A stretch of 56,920 bases of DNA from a bacterium (lineage in GTDB: Bacteria; Krumholzibacteriota; Krumholzibacteriia; LZORAL124-64-63), in NCBI GenBank assembly GCA_024223715.1, contig JAAEOA010000053.1, positions 1 to 56,920 of the forward strand, given 5' to 3'. A model generated the notes under the pieces. The model was not told the DNA's origin. It made no database searches and worked only from the letters and a program-made list of their open reading frames with translations. This document shows positions 18,429-27,839 of the stretch, piece after piece (positions within the stretch are counted from its first letter, which is position 1; each line of letters begins with the position of its first letter). The translations under genes and the position numbers were made by a program.

Positions 18429-19868
18429 TTATTTTGTCAACAATTCGTGGATGGCCTTCATTAGTTTATTCAAAACGAAAGGCTTGTCCATTCGGGCCAA
18501 AAATCCATACTCTGAAAATTGAGCTAAAACCGGATTGTTTGAATATCCACTGGCAACCATAATTCGCGCCTCGGGGTCCAGTTTCAAAATTTCTTCGGTG
18601 GCTTCAGCACCACCCATGCCGCCCTGAACCGTTAGGTCCATAATCACTGCATCGTAAGGATCATCGGCTTCAAGTTTTTGGCGATATTTGTGAATGGCCT
18701 CTTCGCCGTTCTGTTGCGAGTCGCATTCATACCCTCCACGCTTTAACATTAAGGTGGTTGTTTTTCTTACTAAAGGGTCGTCGTCCATTAATAAAATTTT
18801 GAAAGATTTTTCGGGCTCATAAAAATTGGGAGAATCCACTTTTGCAATGCTCTCAAAAATTTCTTCTCCGTGGTTGGCGTCCTTGGGGTTCAATATTAAC
18901 AGCAACCCGTTTACCTGACCGAATGTGTCAACCAATGGAATCAATTTTAGGAATAGCGTTGCCGTAAAACCATCCCTGTTTTCAAATATTACTTTGCTGG
19001 ATATTATCGACTCTGGTTTCCAGGTACCGTCAAAAGGGTCCAAACTGAGCCTGTTTCCTGAATCTATTTCGTTCATCCTGAGAATTTTTGTTAATGGTTT
19101 TCCCTCTGAATGTTTGCGGGATATTGATAATAAATCAGCTGCTGTTTTGTTGATTGAAGTGACCAGACCGTCGGGACCACAAGTAATAACCCCCACCCCA
19201 ACCTGGTTAATTGTTGTTTCCAGTTGAAGGTTTTGGGATCTTAATTTGTCTTCCGTTTTCTTGAGTTTAGTAATATTTGTACATATTCCACCCACGGCAT
19301 AAATCTTTCCCTTTTCATTTCTCAACGGAAATTTGAAGGTTTCAAAAGTAAATGTTCCCACAGGCAAGGGTATGGTTTCTTCGTAAATTTGTGCGGTGCC
19401 TTTTGAAAAAACTTCGTTGTCCTGTTCCCGGAATAACTCGGCTATTGGGTCTGGAAAAACTTCATAATCAGTTTGATTTTCAATTTCCTGCCTTGGTTTT
19501 CCACAAAGCTTTTCAAACTGAGGGTTTATCAATAAATATTTATAATTTCTATCCTTTAAGTACAGAGGCAGGGGAATGGTCGAGGCAATTTTTTTAAGAT
19601 TGAGGGTTTCTGATTCTGATGCCTTCAAATGCATTTTCTTTTCTTCTATTTCTTTGCGGGCATTAATGATTTCAATTTTTTGACGGTCAAGATTGTTCTT
19701 TATATATGCAAAAACAACGCCACCAAACAAACCGACAAGGATGGTAGCGTAACTCAACAGGAATGGCTCAAACGTTTTTTCGAACAAAACAAAAAGTTTG
19801 TAAACCGAGAACAGCAAAACAGCTGATAATACAGGATATCCAAAATACGATTTATTAATTTTCTTCAA
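18429..19868 (-). CDS. Membrane-bound PAS-PAS-receiver protein lacking a histidine kinase domain
   Basis: A predicted 479-residue protein. The TTG at 19868 is chosen because AGGAG lies five bases upstream; an ATG at 19892 falls inside the preceding terminator hairpin. Two transmembrane helices (about 12-55), a coiled-coil linker, PAS1 (about 92-205, LYLKDRNYKYLLINPQFEKL) and PAS2 (about 215-330, GVGVITCGPDGLVTSINKTA) are followed almost at once by a receiver (355-479: ILLMDDDPLVRK, AVIMDLTVQGGMGG with the phospho-Asp, ASGYSNNP, DKPF). This receiver subtype normally ends hybrid kinases, but here no H-box, N-box or ATP-binding glycine motifs lie between PAS2 and the receiver. It sits right downstream of the ATP synthase operon. 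It may be phosphorylated by a kinase elsewhere. Confidence 0.88.
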   Translation of the reverse strand: MKKINKSYFGYPVLSAVLLFSVYKLFVLFEKTFEPFLLSYATILVGLFGGVVFAYIKNNLDRQKIEIINARKEIEEKKMHLKASESETLNLKKIASTIPLPLYLKDRNYKYLLINPQFEKLCGKPRQEIENQTDYEVFPDPIAELFREQDNEVFSKGTAQIYEETIPLPVGTFTFETFKFPLRNEKGKIYAVGGICTNITKLKKTEDKLRSQNLQLETTINQVGVGVITCGPDGLVTSINKTAADLLSISRKHSEGKPLTKILRMNEIDSGNRLSLDPFDGTWKPESIISSKVIFENRDGFTATLFLKLIPLVDTFGQVNGLLLILNPKDANHGEEIFESIAKVDSPNFYEPEKSFKILLMDDDPLVRKTTTLMLKRGGYECDSQQNGEEAIHKYRQKLEADDPYDAVIMDLTVQGGMGGAEATEEILKLDPEARIMVASGYSNNPVLAQFSEYGFLARMDKPFVLNKLMKAIHELLTK

Positions 19869-19878
19869 ACTCACTCCT

Positions 19879-19916
19879 AAAAAAACCCGCATCCGGCCAA
19901 GGGCCAGATGCGGGTT
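19879..19916 (-). terminator. Rho-independent terminator of the atp operon
   Basis: Read leftwards, AACCCGCATC pairs with GATGCGGGTT, extended by a GGCC/GGCC-type inner stem, and is followed by a run of seven T. It lies 30 bases after the atpC stop. The end of its T run abuts the Shine-Dalgarno of the PAS-receiver gene. Confidence 0.92.
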
Positions 19917-19945
19917 CTTTAATCAAATTTTCAGACCTGTAAAAA

Positions 19946-20356
19946 TTAGCTCTCTTTGCCTGCTTTAAGTCGAGCTTCTGCCCGATTAACAGCAAGGCGT
20001 GCCCGTTCGCGGTCCAGATCTTTTTCCATTCCCCGCAGCCGTGCTCTAGCCCTGTCCAGGGCTTCTTTAGCACGAGAAATGTCAATTTCACTGGCCAGCT
20101 CACAGGTATCAGTCATCACGTTGACTGTGTTATCGCTGATCTCTACAAAACCGGTTCCCACCGAGAAGTGCTTCTCGTTGCCGGAATCGTCGGTCTTCAA
20201 TTGAACCACACCTGGAACCACGGCGCCAACCAAAGGAGCATGGTTGGCCCATACTCCCAGATACCCGGCCAAGCCGGGAATAATGGCACTGATGGAGTCG
20301 CCCTCGAAGACGGCCTTATCAGGCGTAACAATATTTACCTTGAAGGACTTGGCCAT
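19946..20356 (-). CDS. atpC: ATP synthase F1 subunit epsilon
   Basis: A 136-residue protein. The N-terminal beta-sandwich (FKVNIVTPDKAVFEGDSISAIIPGLAGYLGVWANHAPLVGAVVPG) matches AtpC, including the GxLGVxxxHAP signature. The C-terminal two-helix part (ISRAKEALDRARARL ... ARLAVNRAEARLKAG) is the helical hairpin that, in other bacteria, extends into F1 and inhibits ATP hydrolysis. Epsilon forms part of the central stalk with gamma. It is the last gene of the operon, starting three bases after the atpD stop, and is followed by a strong terminator. Confidence 0.97.
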   Translation of the reverse strand: MAKSFKVNIVTPDKAVFEGDSISAIIPGLAGYLGVWANHAPLVGAVVPGVVQLKTDDSGNEKHFSVGTGFVEISDNTVNVMTDTCELASEIDISRAKEALDRARARLRGMEKDLDRERARLAVNRAEARLKAGKES

Positions 20357-20359
20357 TGG

Positions 20360-21829
<1,470 letters not shown>

Positions 21830-21841
21830 TTAAAAGGTAAT

Positions 21842-22723
21842 CTACAGAGCGTTCGATCCACCGACGATATCCAGCAGGTCGGCAGTAATACCGGCCTGTC
21901 GTTCGCGGTTTCGTTGCAGAGTCAAAGCATCGATCAGCTCGCCGGCGTTTTCCGTGGCGGCGCTCATACTGATCATACGAGCAGCGTGCTCGCTGGTGAA
22001 AGACTCGGCCAGAGTCATGAAGACCCGGTTGCGCAAATAAAGCGGCAACAGAACCTTGAACATTTCTTCCTGGCTGGGCTCCCAAATATAATCAACAGCG
22101 CGGTCGTCGGTCTCTTCATCGTCTTGAGCAATTGCCTGATCCGGTGCGATGGGCAACATAGCCACATTAACCGGTTTCTGGGTCATTGTGCTGACAAAAG
22201 ATGCGTAAACCGTGCGCACTTCATCGAACTGTCCGCCAACAAAAGCTTCAACCATGGTATTGCCTACCAGGCTGCCGCGCTCGCTGTTGATTTCTCCGCC
22301 AAAATCTTCATGGCTGGAAAAAACTGTATAGCCGCGTTTGCTGAAATGCTCGGCAACTTTTTTACCGACGGCGTAGATTTCCGTTTCCACGCCTTCGGCC
22401 ACAGACTCATCGACAGCAATTTGTGCAAATTTTAAAACGTTCATGTTGTAGGAACCGCAAAGACCTTTGTCCGAAGCGATCACCAGAAACAGACGTTTGC
22501 GAATAGGCCGCACCTCGAACAACGGGTCGGCGATGTCCGTTTTGCCCGCCAGCTGCTGCATTAATTCAGTCAGCTTCTGCGAGTAAGGACGGGCCGCCAG
22601 CATGTTGCCCTGAGAACGTTGCAGTTTAGATGCCGCCACCATTTTCATGGCCTTGGTAATCTGCTGCGTGCTCTTGACGCTGCGTATCCGCTTATTGAGT
22701 AGTTTTACCCCGGCTCCCGCCAC
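21842..22723 (-). CDS. atpG: ATP synthase F1 subunit gamma
   Basis: A 293-residue protein with the family N terminus (LLNKRIRSVKSTQQITKAMKMVAASKLQRSQ), the ITSDKGLCGSYN-like segment (VIASDKGLCGSYNMNVLK), and the conserved C-terminal helix SEHAARMISMSAATENAGELIDALTLQRNRERQAGIT. Gamma is the rotating shaft inside the alpha3beta3 hexamer. The final helix register is intact, so the rotor should be functional. It lies between atpA and atpD, 27 bases after the atpA stop, with AGGAGG upstream. Confidence 0.97.
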   Translation of the reverse strand: MAGAGVKLLNKRIRSVKSTQQITKAMKMVAASKLQRSQGNMLAARPYSQKLTELMQQLAGKTDIADPLFEVRPIRKRLFLVIASDKGLCGSYNMNVLKFAQIAVDESVAEGVETEIYAVGKKVAEHFSKRGYTVFSSHEDFGGEINSERGSLVGNTMVEAFVGGQFDEVRTVYASFVSTMTQKPVNVAMLPIAPDQAIAQDDEETDDRAVDYIWEPSQEEMFKVLLPLYLRNRVFMTLAESFTSEHAARMISMSAATENAGELIDALTLQRNRERQAGITADLLDIVGGSNAL

Positions 22724-22750
22724 GGGTTACCTCCTGGTCAGACCGGATTC

Positions 22751-24256
22751 TTATGCCCGGCTCTTTACGAATTCGTCGATGGCACCAGTAAGGTGCTCAA
22801 CCGTGTCTGCTTCCAGCTTGCCGCTTTCGGCAATGGCGTGCATGACGCCACTGTGTGATTCATCCATATAGGCGTGGAAATCTTCTTCCCATTGGGCCAC
22901 ATCTTCAATGGCTACAGGATCGAGATAACCCTTGGAAGCAGCAAAAATAATTGCTACCTGGTGCTCGTTGGCCATAGGCACGTATTGACCCTGTTTGAGG
23001 ATCTCCACCATGCGCTCACCACGAGTCAGCTGACGTTGTGTACTGGAATCCAGATCGGAACCGAACTGAGCAAAAGCTGCCAGTTCCCGATACTGAGCCA
23101 GGTTCAGGCGCAACGAACCAGCCACTTTTTTCATGGCTTTGGTTTGAGCAGCACCACCCACACGCGAAACAGAGATACCCACGTTGATGGCGGGACGAAT
23201 TCCCTGGAAGAACAAATCGTTCTCAAGGAAGATCTGGCCATCGGTGATGGAAATCACGTTGGTGGGAATGTAGGCCGAAACATCAGAGGCCTGAGTTTCA
23301 ATAATGGGCAAAGCAGTCAACGATCCGCCACCGTTCTCTTCGCTCAACTTTACGGAGCGCTCAAGCAAACGGCTGTGAAGGTAGAAGACATCGCCGGGGA
23401 AAGCTTCGCGTCCTGGTGGACGACGCAGCAACAGCGACATCTGGCGGTAAGCGTTAGCCTGTTTGGAAAGATCATCGAACACAACAAGAGTGTCTTTACC
23501 TTGCCACATGAAATGTTCCGCCATGGTGGTTCCGGTGTACGGAGCCAGGAAGAGCATGGGTGCGGGCTCGCTGGCACTGGCGGCAATAATGGTTGTGTAT
23601 TCCATTGCGCCGTGCTCTTTGAGTTTTTTGTGAACCGCGGCAACGGTGGATTGCTTCTGACCAATGGCCACATAGAAGCACATCACGCCTTTGCCTTTTT
23701 GGTTAATGATCGTATCGATGGTTACGGCAGTTTTTCCGGTACCACGATCACCAATGATCAGCTCACGCTGGCCACGGCCAATGGGAATCATGGCATCGAC
23801 TGCCTTGATTCCGGTCATCAGGGGTTCACCCACGGGCTGACGGGCAGTAACACCAGGAGCTTTCAGCTCGATGTTACGAGTTTCGGTTGAAGGCACTGGG
23901 CCTTCGCCATCAATGGGCTGACCCACGGCATTAAGCACGCGGCCGATGACGCCGTCGCCCACAGGTACCGAAGCAATGGTGCCGGTACGAGTGACAGTGT
24001 CGCCCTCTTTGATGTTAGTGTCAGCGCCAAGAATGGCAACACCCACGGAGTCTTCTTCAAGGTTCAAAACCATACCGAAGATATCACCGGGGAATTTGAC
24101 CATCTCACCGGCCATTACGTCCTGCAGTCCATAAACGCGAGCGATACCATCGCCCACCTGAAGGATCGTGCCGACGCTTTCGACCTCCAGGTCGCGGTCG
24201 TACTTGTTCAGCTCCTGAGATAGTACGGAGCTAATCTCTTCAGGCCTAAGTTTCAC
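22751..24256 (-). CDS. atpA: ATP synthase F1 subunit alpha
   Basis: A 501-residue protein with the P-loop [15 protein letters not shown], the DRGTGKT-linked QKSTVA motif, [47 protein letters not shown], and the C-terminal [18 protein letters not shown] helix ([18 protein letters not shown]). Alpha subunits hold non-catalytic nucleotide sites and the arginine finger ([13 protein letters not shown]). Length and motifs are standard. The gene is in canonical order between atpH and atpG. Confidence 0.98.
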   Translation of the reverse strand: MKLRPEEISSVLSQELNKYDRDLEVESVGTILQVGDGIARVYGLQDVMAGEMVKFPGDIFGMVLNLEEDSVGVAILGADTNIKEGDTVTRTGTIASVPVGDGVIGRVLNAVGQPIDGEGPVPSTETRNIELKAPGVTARQPVGEPLMTGIKAVDAMIPIGRGQRELIIGDRGTGKTAVTIDTIINQKGKGVMCFYVAIGQKQSTVAAVHKKLKEHGAMEYTTIIAASASEPAPMLFLAPYTGTTMAEHFMWQGKDTLVVFDDLSKQANAYRQMSLLLRRPPGREAFPGDVFYLHSRLLERSVKLSEENGGGSLTALPIIETQASDVSAYIPTNVISITDGQIFLENDLFFQGIRPAINVGISVSRVGGAAQTKAMKKVAGSLRLNLAQYRELAAFAQFGSDLDSSTQRQLTRGERMVEILKQGQYVPMANEHQVAIIFAASKGYLDPVAIEDVAQWEEDFHAYMDESHSGVMHAIAESGKLEADTVEHLTGAIDEFVKSRA

Positions 24257-24315
24257 TGCCCATCTCCTCTTTTATCCGGCCCTGAGGGCCAGTATTCAAT
24301 GAATCCGAGATCTGT

Positions 24316-24867
24316 TTAGACCCGGACCTGAGTCTTTTCCAACTTGTTCCGCAACTCATCAAGGTTTGTACGAACGGTGCCGTCGAGAATCTGGTCCCCC
24401 ATGGTCACGCATACGCCCCCAATAACTGCGGGATCAATTTTATTTTCCAGAATGACCCGGGCCCCGGTAAAGGTCGACAGCTTTTCTGAAAGGCTGGCGG
24501 CCAAGTCGTCGGGTAGAGCCACGGCCGTAGTCACGCGAGCGCGAACCACGCCTTCATGCTTCTCGACCATAGCGGCAAATTCTTCGCCAATGTCGCGAGC
24601 ATTTTCAATTCGATTTTTGTCAATCAGCAGATAGAAAAAGTGCAGCAGAAGGTTTTCAATTTTTTCACCAAAAACACTCTTCAGCAAATCTTTCTTTTCC
24701 TGACTGGCCACCTGGGGACTGTCCAGGAAAGTCCGTAAATCCAGGTTTCCTTCCACGGCATCCAAAATGCCAGTGTAGGATTCGGCAACGTCAACCAGAT
24801 TGCCTTCAGCCAAAGCCGAAGCCATCAGGGCGCCCGCATAACGTGATGCTACTTTGCGATCACGCAT
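24316..24867 (-). CDS. atpH: ATP synthase F1 subunit delta
   Basis: A 183-residue protein. The ATG at 24867 (MRDRKVASRYAGAL) is preferred over one five codons upstream because GGAGG lies eight bases before it and RYAxAL near the N terminus is the family signature. Residues 1-105 form the helical N-terminal domain that caps alpha3beta3, and the C-terminal part (KIDPAVIGGVCVTMGDQILDGTVRTNLDELRNKL) holds the conserved P-x-I-x-GG-x-x-x-x-x-G motif. Delta joins F1 to the b-subunit stalk. Its start overlaps the atpF stop by eight bases, giving tight coupling. Confidence 0.95.
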   Translation of the reverse strand: MRDRKVASRYAGALMASALAEGNLVDVAESYTGILDAVEGNLDLRTFLDSPQVASQEKKDLLKSVFGEKIENLLLHFFYLLIDKNRIENARDIGEEFAAMVEKHEGVVRARVTTAVALPDDLAASLSEKLSTFTGARVILENKIDPAVIGGVCVTMGDQILDGTVRTNLDELRNKLEKTQVRV

Positions 24868-25369
24868 TGGGTGCTCCTCCACTGGCGGGAATGTTGTCTA
24901 TATAGTCAGTGATCAGCTTACGGTGCAAATCGTCGTCCATCCGTTCGCCAATAACTTTTTCAGCAGCGCCAAGAGCCATGGAAACCACAGAGTCGCGCAG
25001 TTCGAGCTGAGCCTTTTGGGCAGACAGTTCGATATCCTGATCGGCTTTCTGTTTGGTTTCTTCGGCAGAGGTGCGAGCTTTGCCAACGATTCCGTCAGCC
25101 AACTCTTCACCTCTTTTAACTGCATCTTGAACTTTTTCGCGCTCGATGGCTTTGATGTCTGCCAGCTTGGATTCAAAATCACCTTTTAAGGCATCTGCCT
25201 CTTCCAGGTTTTTTTCAGCCGCTGCGTAATCGCCGTCGATTTTCTCGCGCCTTTCATCGAGCATGTCGATGATCGGACCCCAGGCGTGCTTTGCAAGCAC
25301 CCATACGAAGATTCCAAAGCCAAGGGCCATGGTCAACAGTTGGGGTATTTTCGGGAGTACCAAATCCAT
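24860..25369 (-). CDS. atpF: ATP synthase Fo subunit b
   Basis: A 169-residue protein. One N-terminal membrane helix (about residues 10-28, LLTMALGFGIFVWVLAKHAW) is followed by GPIIDMLDERREKI, the family junction, and then a long charged coiled coil rich in Ala, Glu and Lys (AAAEKNLEEADALKGDFESKLADIKAI). The b dimer is the peripheral stalk that holds F1 stationary. The gene is the only b-type gene in the operon, so the stalk is probably a homodimer. It is separated from atpE by 110 bases containing a stable hairpin. Confidence 0.95.
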   Translation of the reverse strand: MDLVLPKIPQLLTMALGFGIFVWVLAKHAWGPIIDMLDERREKIDGDYAAAEKNLEEADALKGDFESKLADIKAIEREKVQDAVKRGEELADGIVGKARTSAEETKQKADQDIELSAQKAQLELRDSVVSMALGAAEKVIGERMDDDLHRKLITDYIDNIPASGGAPNA

Positions 25370-25409
25370 GACAGGTTTACCTTCCGGTCAGATTAACTCG
25401 ACGTTCGTG

Positions 25410-25434
25410 TTGGGGCAGGAGAATCCCGCCCCAA
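25410..25434 (-). other. Stem-loop between atpE and atpF
   Basis: TTGGGGC (25410-25416) pairs with GCCCCAA (25428-25434), with an inner GG/CC pair and a short loop. There is no T run after it, so it is not a standard terminator. In the mRNA it lies between the atpE stop and atpF start, where such hairpins can protect the upstream atpE message from 3'-exonucleases and raise the dose of subunit c. Confidence 0.65.
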
Positions 25435-25479
25435 CCAATACTAAAACGCACGCCGAGCAGACTGTCCAAACTAGACGAT

Positions 25480-25707
25480 CTACAGCTTACCCATCAGCAT
25501 GAGGGTAGCAACCAGAGCGTAAATAGTCAGGGCCTCAATAAAGGCACAACCAATAATCATGGCAGTCTGAATCTGGCCGATGGCCTCAGGCTGACGACCC
25601 ATGGCGTTCATTCCGCCCTCGATGGCTTTACCCAGTCCAAGACCCGAGCCAATAGCAGCCATACCCAAACCAATAGGAAGAGCCAGACCCAACAAGTTGC
25701 CGTCCAT
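25480..25707 (-). CDS. atpE: ATP synthase Fo subunit c
   Basis: A 75-residue hairpin of two membrane helices. Helix 1 has the glycine motif GSGLGLGKAIEGG and the polar loop is the conserved GRQPEAIGQIQ. Helix 2 carries the ion-binding carboxylate in CAFIEALTIYALV. The helix-1 residue that is Gln in sodium-binding rings is Leu here when aligned on the RQPEA loop, and the residue after the Glu is Ala rather than Ser/Thr, so proton coupling is inferred. Many copies form the rotor ring; the flanking hairpins at 25410-25434 and 25766-25785 may raise its expression. Confidence 0.97.
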   Translation of the reverse strand: MDGNLLGLALPIGLGMAAIGSGLGLGKAIEGGMNAMGRQPEAIGQIQTAMIIGCAFIEALTIYALVATLMLMGKL

Positions 25708-25765
25708 TGTTTTCTCCTTCTCAGTGCGTGCGTTGCACTTCTAATGCGAGTTTCCCCGCCTGTTT

Positions 25766-25785
25766 CCGGGTTATTAAAAACCCGG
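25766..25785 (-). other. Stem-loop between atpB and atpE
   Basis: CCGGGTT (25766-25772) pairs perfectly with AACCCGG (25779-25785) directly after the atpB stop codon. The loop is TTTAAT-like and no T run follows, so it is more likely an mRNA-stability or processing element for the subunit c message than a terminator. Confidence 0.6.
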
Positions 25786-25786
25786 G

Positions 25787-26839
25787 TTAATGCCCGTGCT
25801 CCTCATCGTGATCGCCGTGAGGCAGCCACAGGGCAATGTAAACCGTAGCCAGAAGAGTAAATACCAGCGCCTGAATGGTGCTGGAAAGCAGTCCCAGGAA
25901 ATAGAACGGGAACTGCAAGGGAATACCCGGCATCAGGGACGATTCCACAAATGCATGAGTAATCAAAATGCCCAGGCTCACCATGGTGGCAACCAGGGCC
26001 TCTTCGCCAAAAATGTTTCCGAACAGACGCAATGCCAGACTAACCGGCTTAATCAGCTCACCCAGCAAGTGCAGGGGGAAAAGCAGGAGGGAGAAACCCC
26101 AGTCCATGCCGGTCTTTGGCGAGCCGGCCATGTGGTGCAGGTATCCCAGCAATCCGTTTTCCTTGAGCGCGACAATCTGAACGAAGAAAAAGGTGATGGC
26201 CCCCAAGGCAAAAGTCGTGGTATTGAACGCCGATGTTGAGGCGTGACCCAGGGGAATCAATCCGAAAAGGTTGTTCAGCAGAATGAACAAAAACAGGGAG
26301 CCCAGAAATGGCGTGTAGCGCCGGGCGGTGGGGCCAATAATTTGAACGAACAAATCATAAAGGCCGCCGAGAACTAATTCCGTCACCATTTGCTTGCGAC
26401 CGGGTTTGCGGGCGCTCAGGTCTTTACTCAGTCCGATAAAAAACACTGAAGCGATGATAATAACAATAAAGGCGAAAATGGGGTTTTTCCACTCCACCAG
26501 TATATGGTCGACGTTATCCGGTGTGGCAACGGCTATGTAATCGAGAAGGCTGGGGAGATGGTCGTCGTGGCCTTCGCCGTGTTCTCCCGCGTGTTCTCCC
26601 GCATGTTCTCCCGAGTGCGAATCCTGGCCGTGAGTGTCTCCGTGTCCGACTTCTTCTGTTTTATGACCTGAGTTATGAGAATCTGAACCATGAGCATCGT
26701 GCTGGGCCAACGTTGGTGTTCCCCAGAGAGTAATTCCCACAACCATGATTCCCAATACGAGAGTACAAAGATGGGCCCGCAGATTATCATTCTGCCGGAA
26801 ACTGCCTCTGTTCTGATTTCTCAGGCTCATGTCAAACAT
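25787..26839 (-). CDS. atpB: ATP synthase Fo subunit a with a His-rich N-terminal extension
   Basis: About 350 residues. I place the start at the ATG at 26839, where AGGA is five bases upstream; ATGs at 26845 and 26830 are possible. Residues about 20-45 form a signal-like hydrophobic segment ending PTLAQ. A His/Gly/Asp/Glu-rich stretch follows (about 48-95) with three GEHA repeats, then the normal a-subunit: five membrane helices, the proton-path Arg in SLALRLFGNIFGEE, and the terminal helix STIQALVFTLLATVYIALW. The Arg-containing helix is essential for proton transfer to the c-ring. The extension lies outside the membrane core and may bind metal ions or buffer protons. It overlaps the upstream gene by a few bases. 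Confidence 0.95.
   Translation of the reverse strand: MFDMSLRNQNRGSFRQNDNLRAHLCTLVLGIMVVGITLWGTPTLAQHDAHGSDSHNSGHKTEEVGHGDTHGQDSHSGEHAGEHAGEHGEGHDDHLPSLLDYIAVATPDNVDHILVEWKNPIFAFIVIIIASVFFIGLSKDLSARKPGRKQMVTELVLGGLYDLFVQIIGPTARRYTPFLGSLFLFILLNNLFGLIPLGHASTSAFNTTTFALGAITFFFVQIVALKENGLLGYLHHMAGSPKTGMDWGFSLLLFPLHLLGELIKPVSLALRLFGNIFGEEALVATMVSLGILITHAFVESSLMPGIPLQFPFYFLGLLSSTIQALVFTLLATVYIALWLPHGDHDEEHGH
26578..26614. repeat. 12-bp in-frame repeat encoding GEHA units in atpB
   Basis: Three near-identical 12-base units (gtgttctcccgc register) code for Gly-Glu-His-Ala repeats in the His-rich extension of subunit a. They suggest growth by slippage. Confidence 0.7.
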
Positions 26840-27293
26840 CGTCATCCTGTCGGTTCAGTTGGCGAATCTCATGCGAAATCTCTTGAGAACGCGCTTTGGC
26901 GCCTACACCTACCAAAGTAGCCATCAGCAAAGTGAATCCCACCGCGTGGCTCAGTGGTGGAAACGGACGAGAAAATAACACCCAAACAGCCAGTCCGTAA
27001 ACACCAAATTTGGCCAATACCCAAAGAAAAACGGCGAATCCATTGCGAGGACGCCCAGGGGGAACCACTGCGGATCGCAAAATTCCTTCAAGTGACATCA
27101 AACCGGCCACGGCCCAAACGGCGGTTAAAAACAGTCCGGCAGCAAAATCAAACGAAATTGCGAACCAAGCCACCAGGGCGCTGACCAACGCGATCAAAAT
27201 AGTCCATATTCGGACCCGTGCAAGGAGGGATTTGTTCAATTTTGATTTTTCCTTGTTTTTCCGTTTCGCGTCTTCCGCAGGGAATCTAATCAA
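26832..27293 (-). CDS. AtpI-like integral membrane protein of the ATP synthase operon
   Basis: A 153-residue protein with a basic N terminus (AKRKNKEKSKLNK), then four hydrophobic helices (about 29-47, 51-70, 84-105, 113-130) and a charged tail (SQEISHEIRQLNRQDDDV). Size, four-helix layout and place between atpZ and atpB fit the variable subunit I family (PF03899-type), which helps assemble the c-ring or handle Mg2+, although no conserved motif can be claimed. The only in-frame start is TTG at 27293, just after the atpZ stop, with a poor Shine-Dalgarno, so it is probably translated by coupling. Confidence 0.7.
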   Translation of the reverse strand: MIRFPAEDAKRKNKEKSKLNKSLLARVRIWTILIALVSALVAWFAISFDFAAGLFLTAVWAVAGLMSLEGILRSAVVPPGRPRNGFAVFLWVLAKFGVYGLAVWVLFSRPFPPLSHAVGFTLLMATLVGVGAKARSQEISHEIRQLNRQDDDV

Positions 27294-27307
27294 TGCCCAG
27301 CCATTTG

Positions 27308-27736
27308 TCAGCTTCTGCTTTTTTTATTGAGTAAAATGATGATTTGACGGAAGGCTGCAGCCAGACCCACCAGCACACCTGTTGTGCTGGTCCATGGTTC
27401 TCCACCCCACTGTTTTTCCGCCAACCAGCCCAAACCGTAGCCAACCGCGGGCCCGGCAAGCATCATCATGGGAATCAGGGTGTAAGTGCCAATATCACTA
27501 GCGGATTGACCCACCCGGTTGGCAAATTTGGCAATGCGGGGCCTGTTTTTCGGATTGGCCCGATCTTGACGTTCTTTTCTCATTTTTTGTCGTAATTTGC
27601 GGACTTTTTCCCCGTCGGGACGGGTTGGAAAGTTGTCGGGAAGAGGTGTATCGTCCAGGGCATCATTACTCCACCAGTCGGAATGAACTTCTTCTGACTC
27701 ATTTGTTTTGTCGTCTGGTTTTTTTTTCTGAGACAT
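27308..27736 (-). CDS. atpZ: AtpZ/AtpI-type ATP synthase accessory protein, first gene of the atp operon
   Basis: A 142-residue protein from the ATG at 27736 (MSQKKKPDD); the 31-residue upstream extension has no membrane or family character. A charged, hydrophilic N-terminal half precedes two membrane helices: IGTYTLIPMMMLAGPAVGYGLGWLAEKQWG and TTGVLVGLAAAFRQIIILLNK. The G-x-G-x-G-W-L-x-E/D-x-x-x-G pattern followed by GVLVGLAAAFR matches the PF09527 family (putative F1Fo Ca2+/Mg2+ transporter subunit), which commonly heads atp operons. It is 15 bases upstream of the AtpI-like gene. Confidence 0.8.
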   Translation of the reverse strand: MSQKKKPDDKTNESEEVHSDWWSNDALDDTPLPDNFPTRPDGEKVRKLRQKMRKERQDRANPKNRPRIAKFANRVGQSASDIGTYTLIPMMMLAGPAVGYGLGWLAEKQWGGEPWTSTTGVLVGLAAAFRQIIILLNKKSRS

Positions 27737-27839
27737 TTGCCTGGCTTTCGGGCTTTTCTGATAAGACAGATACAAACAACCGCAGACAGGTTTCTCCTGC
27801 CATATTCCTGGTGGACCAGAATTATACAACCGGCAATTG

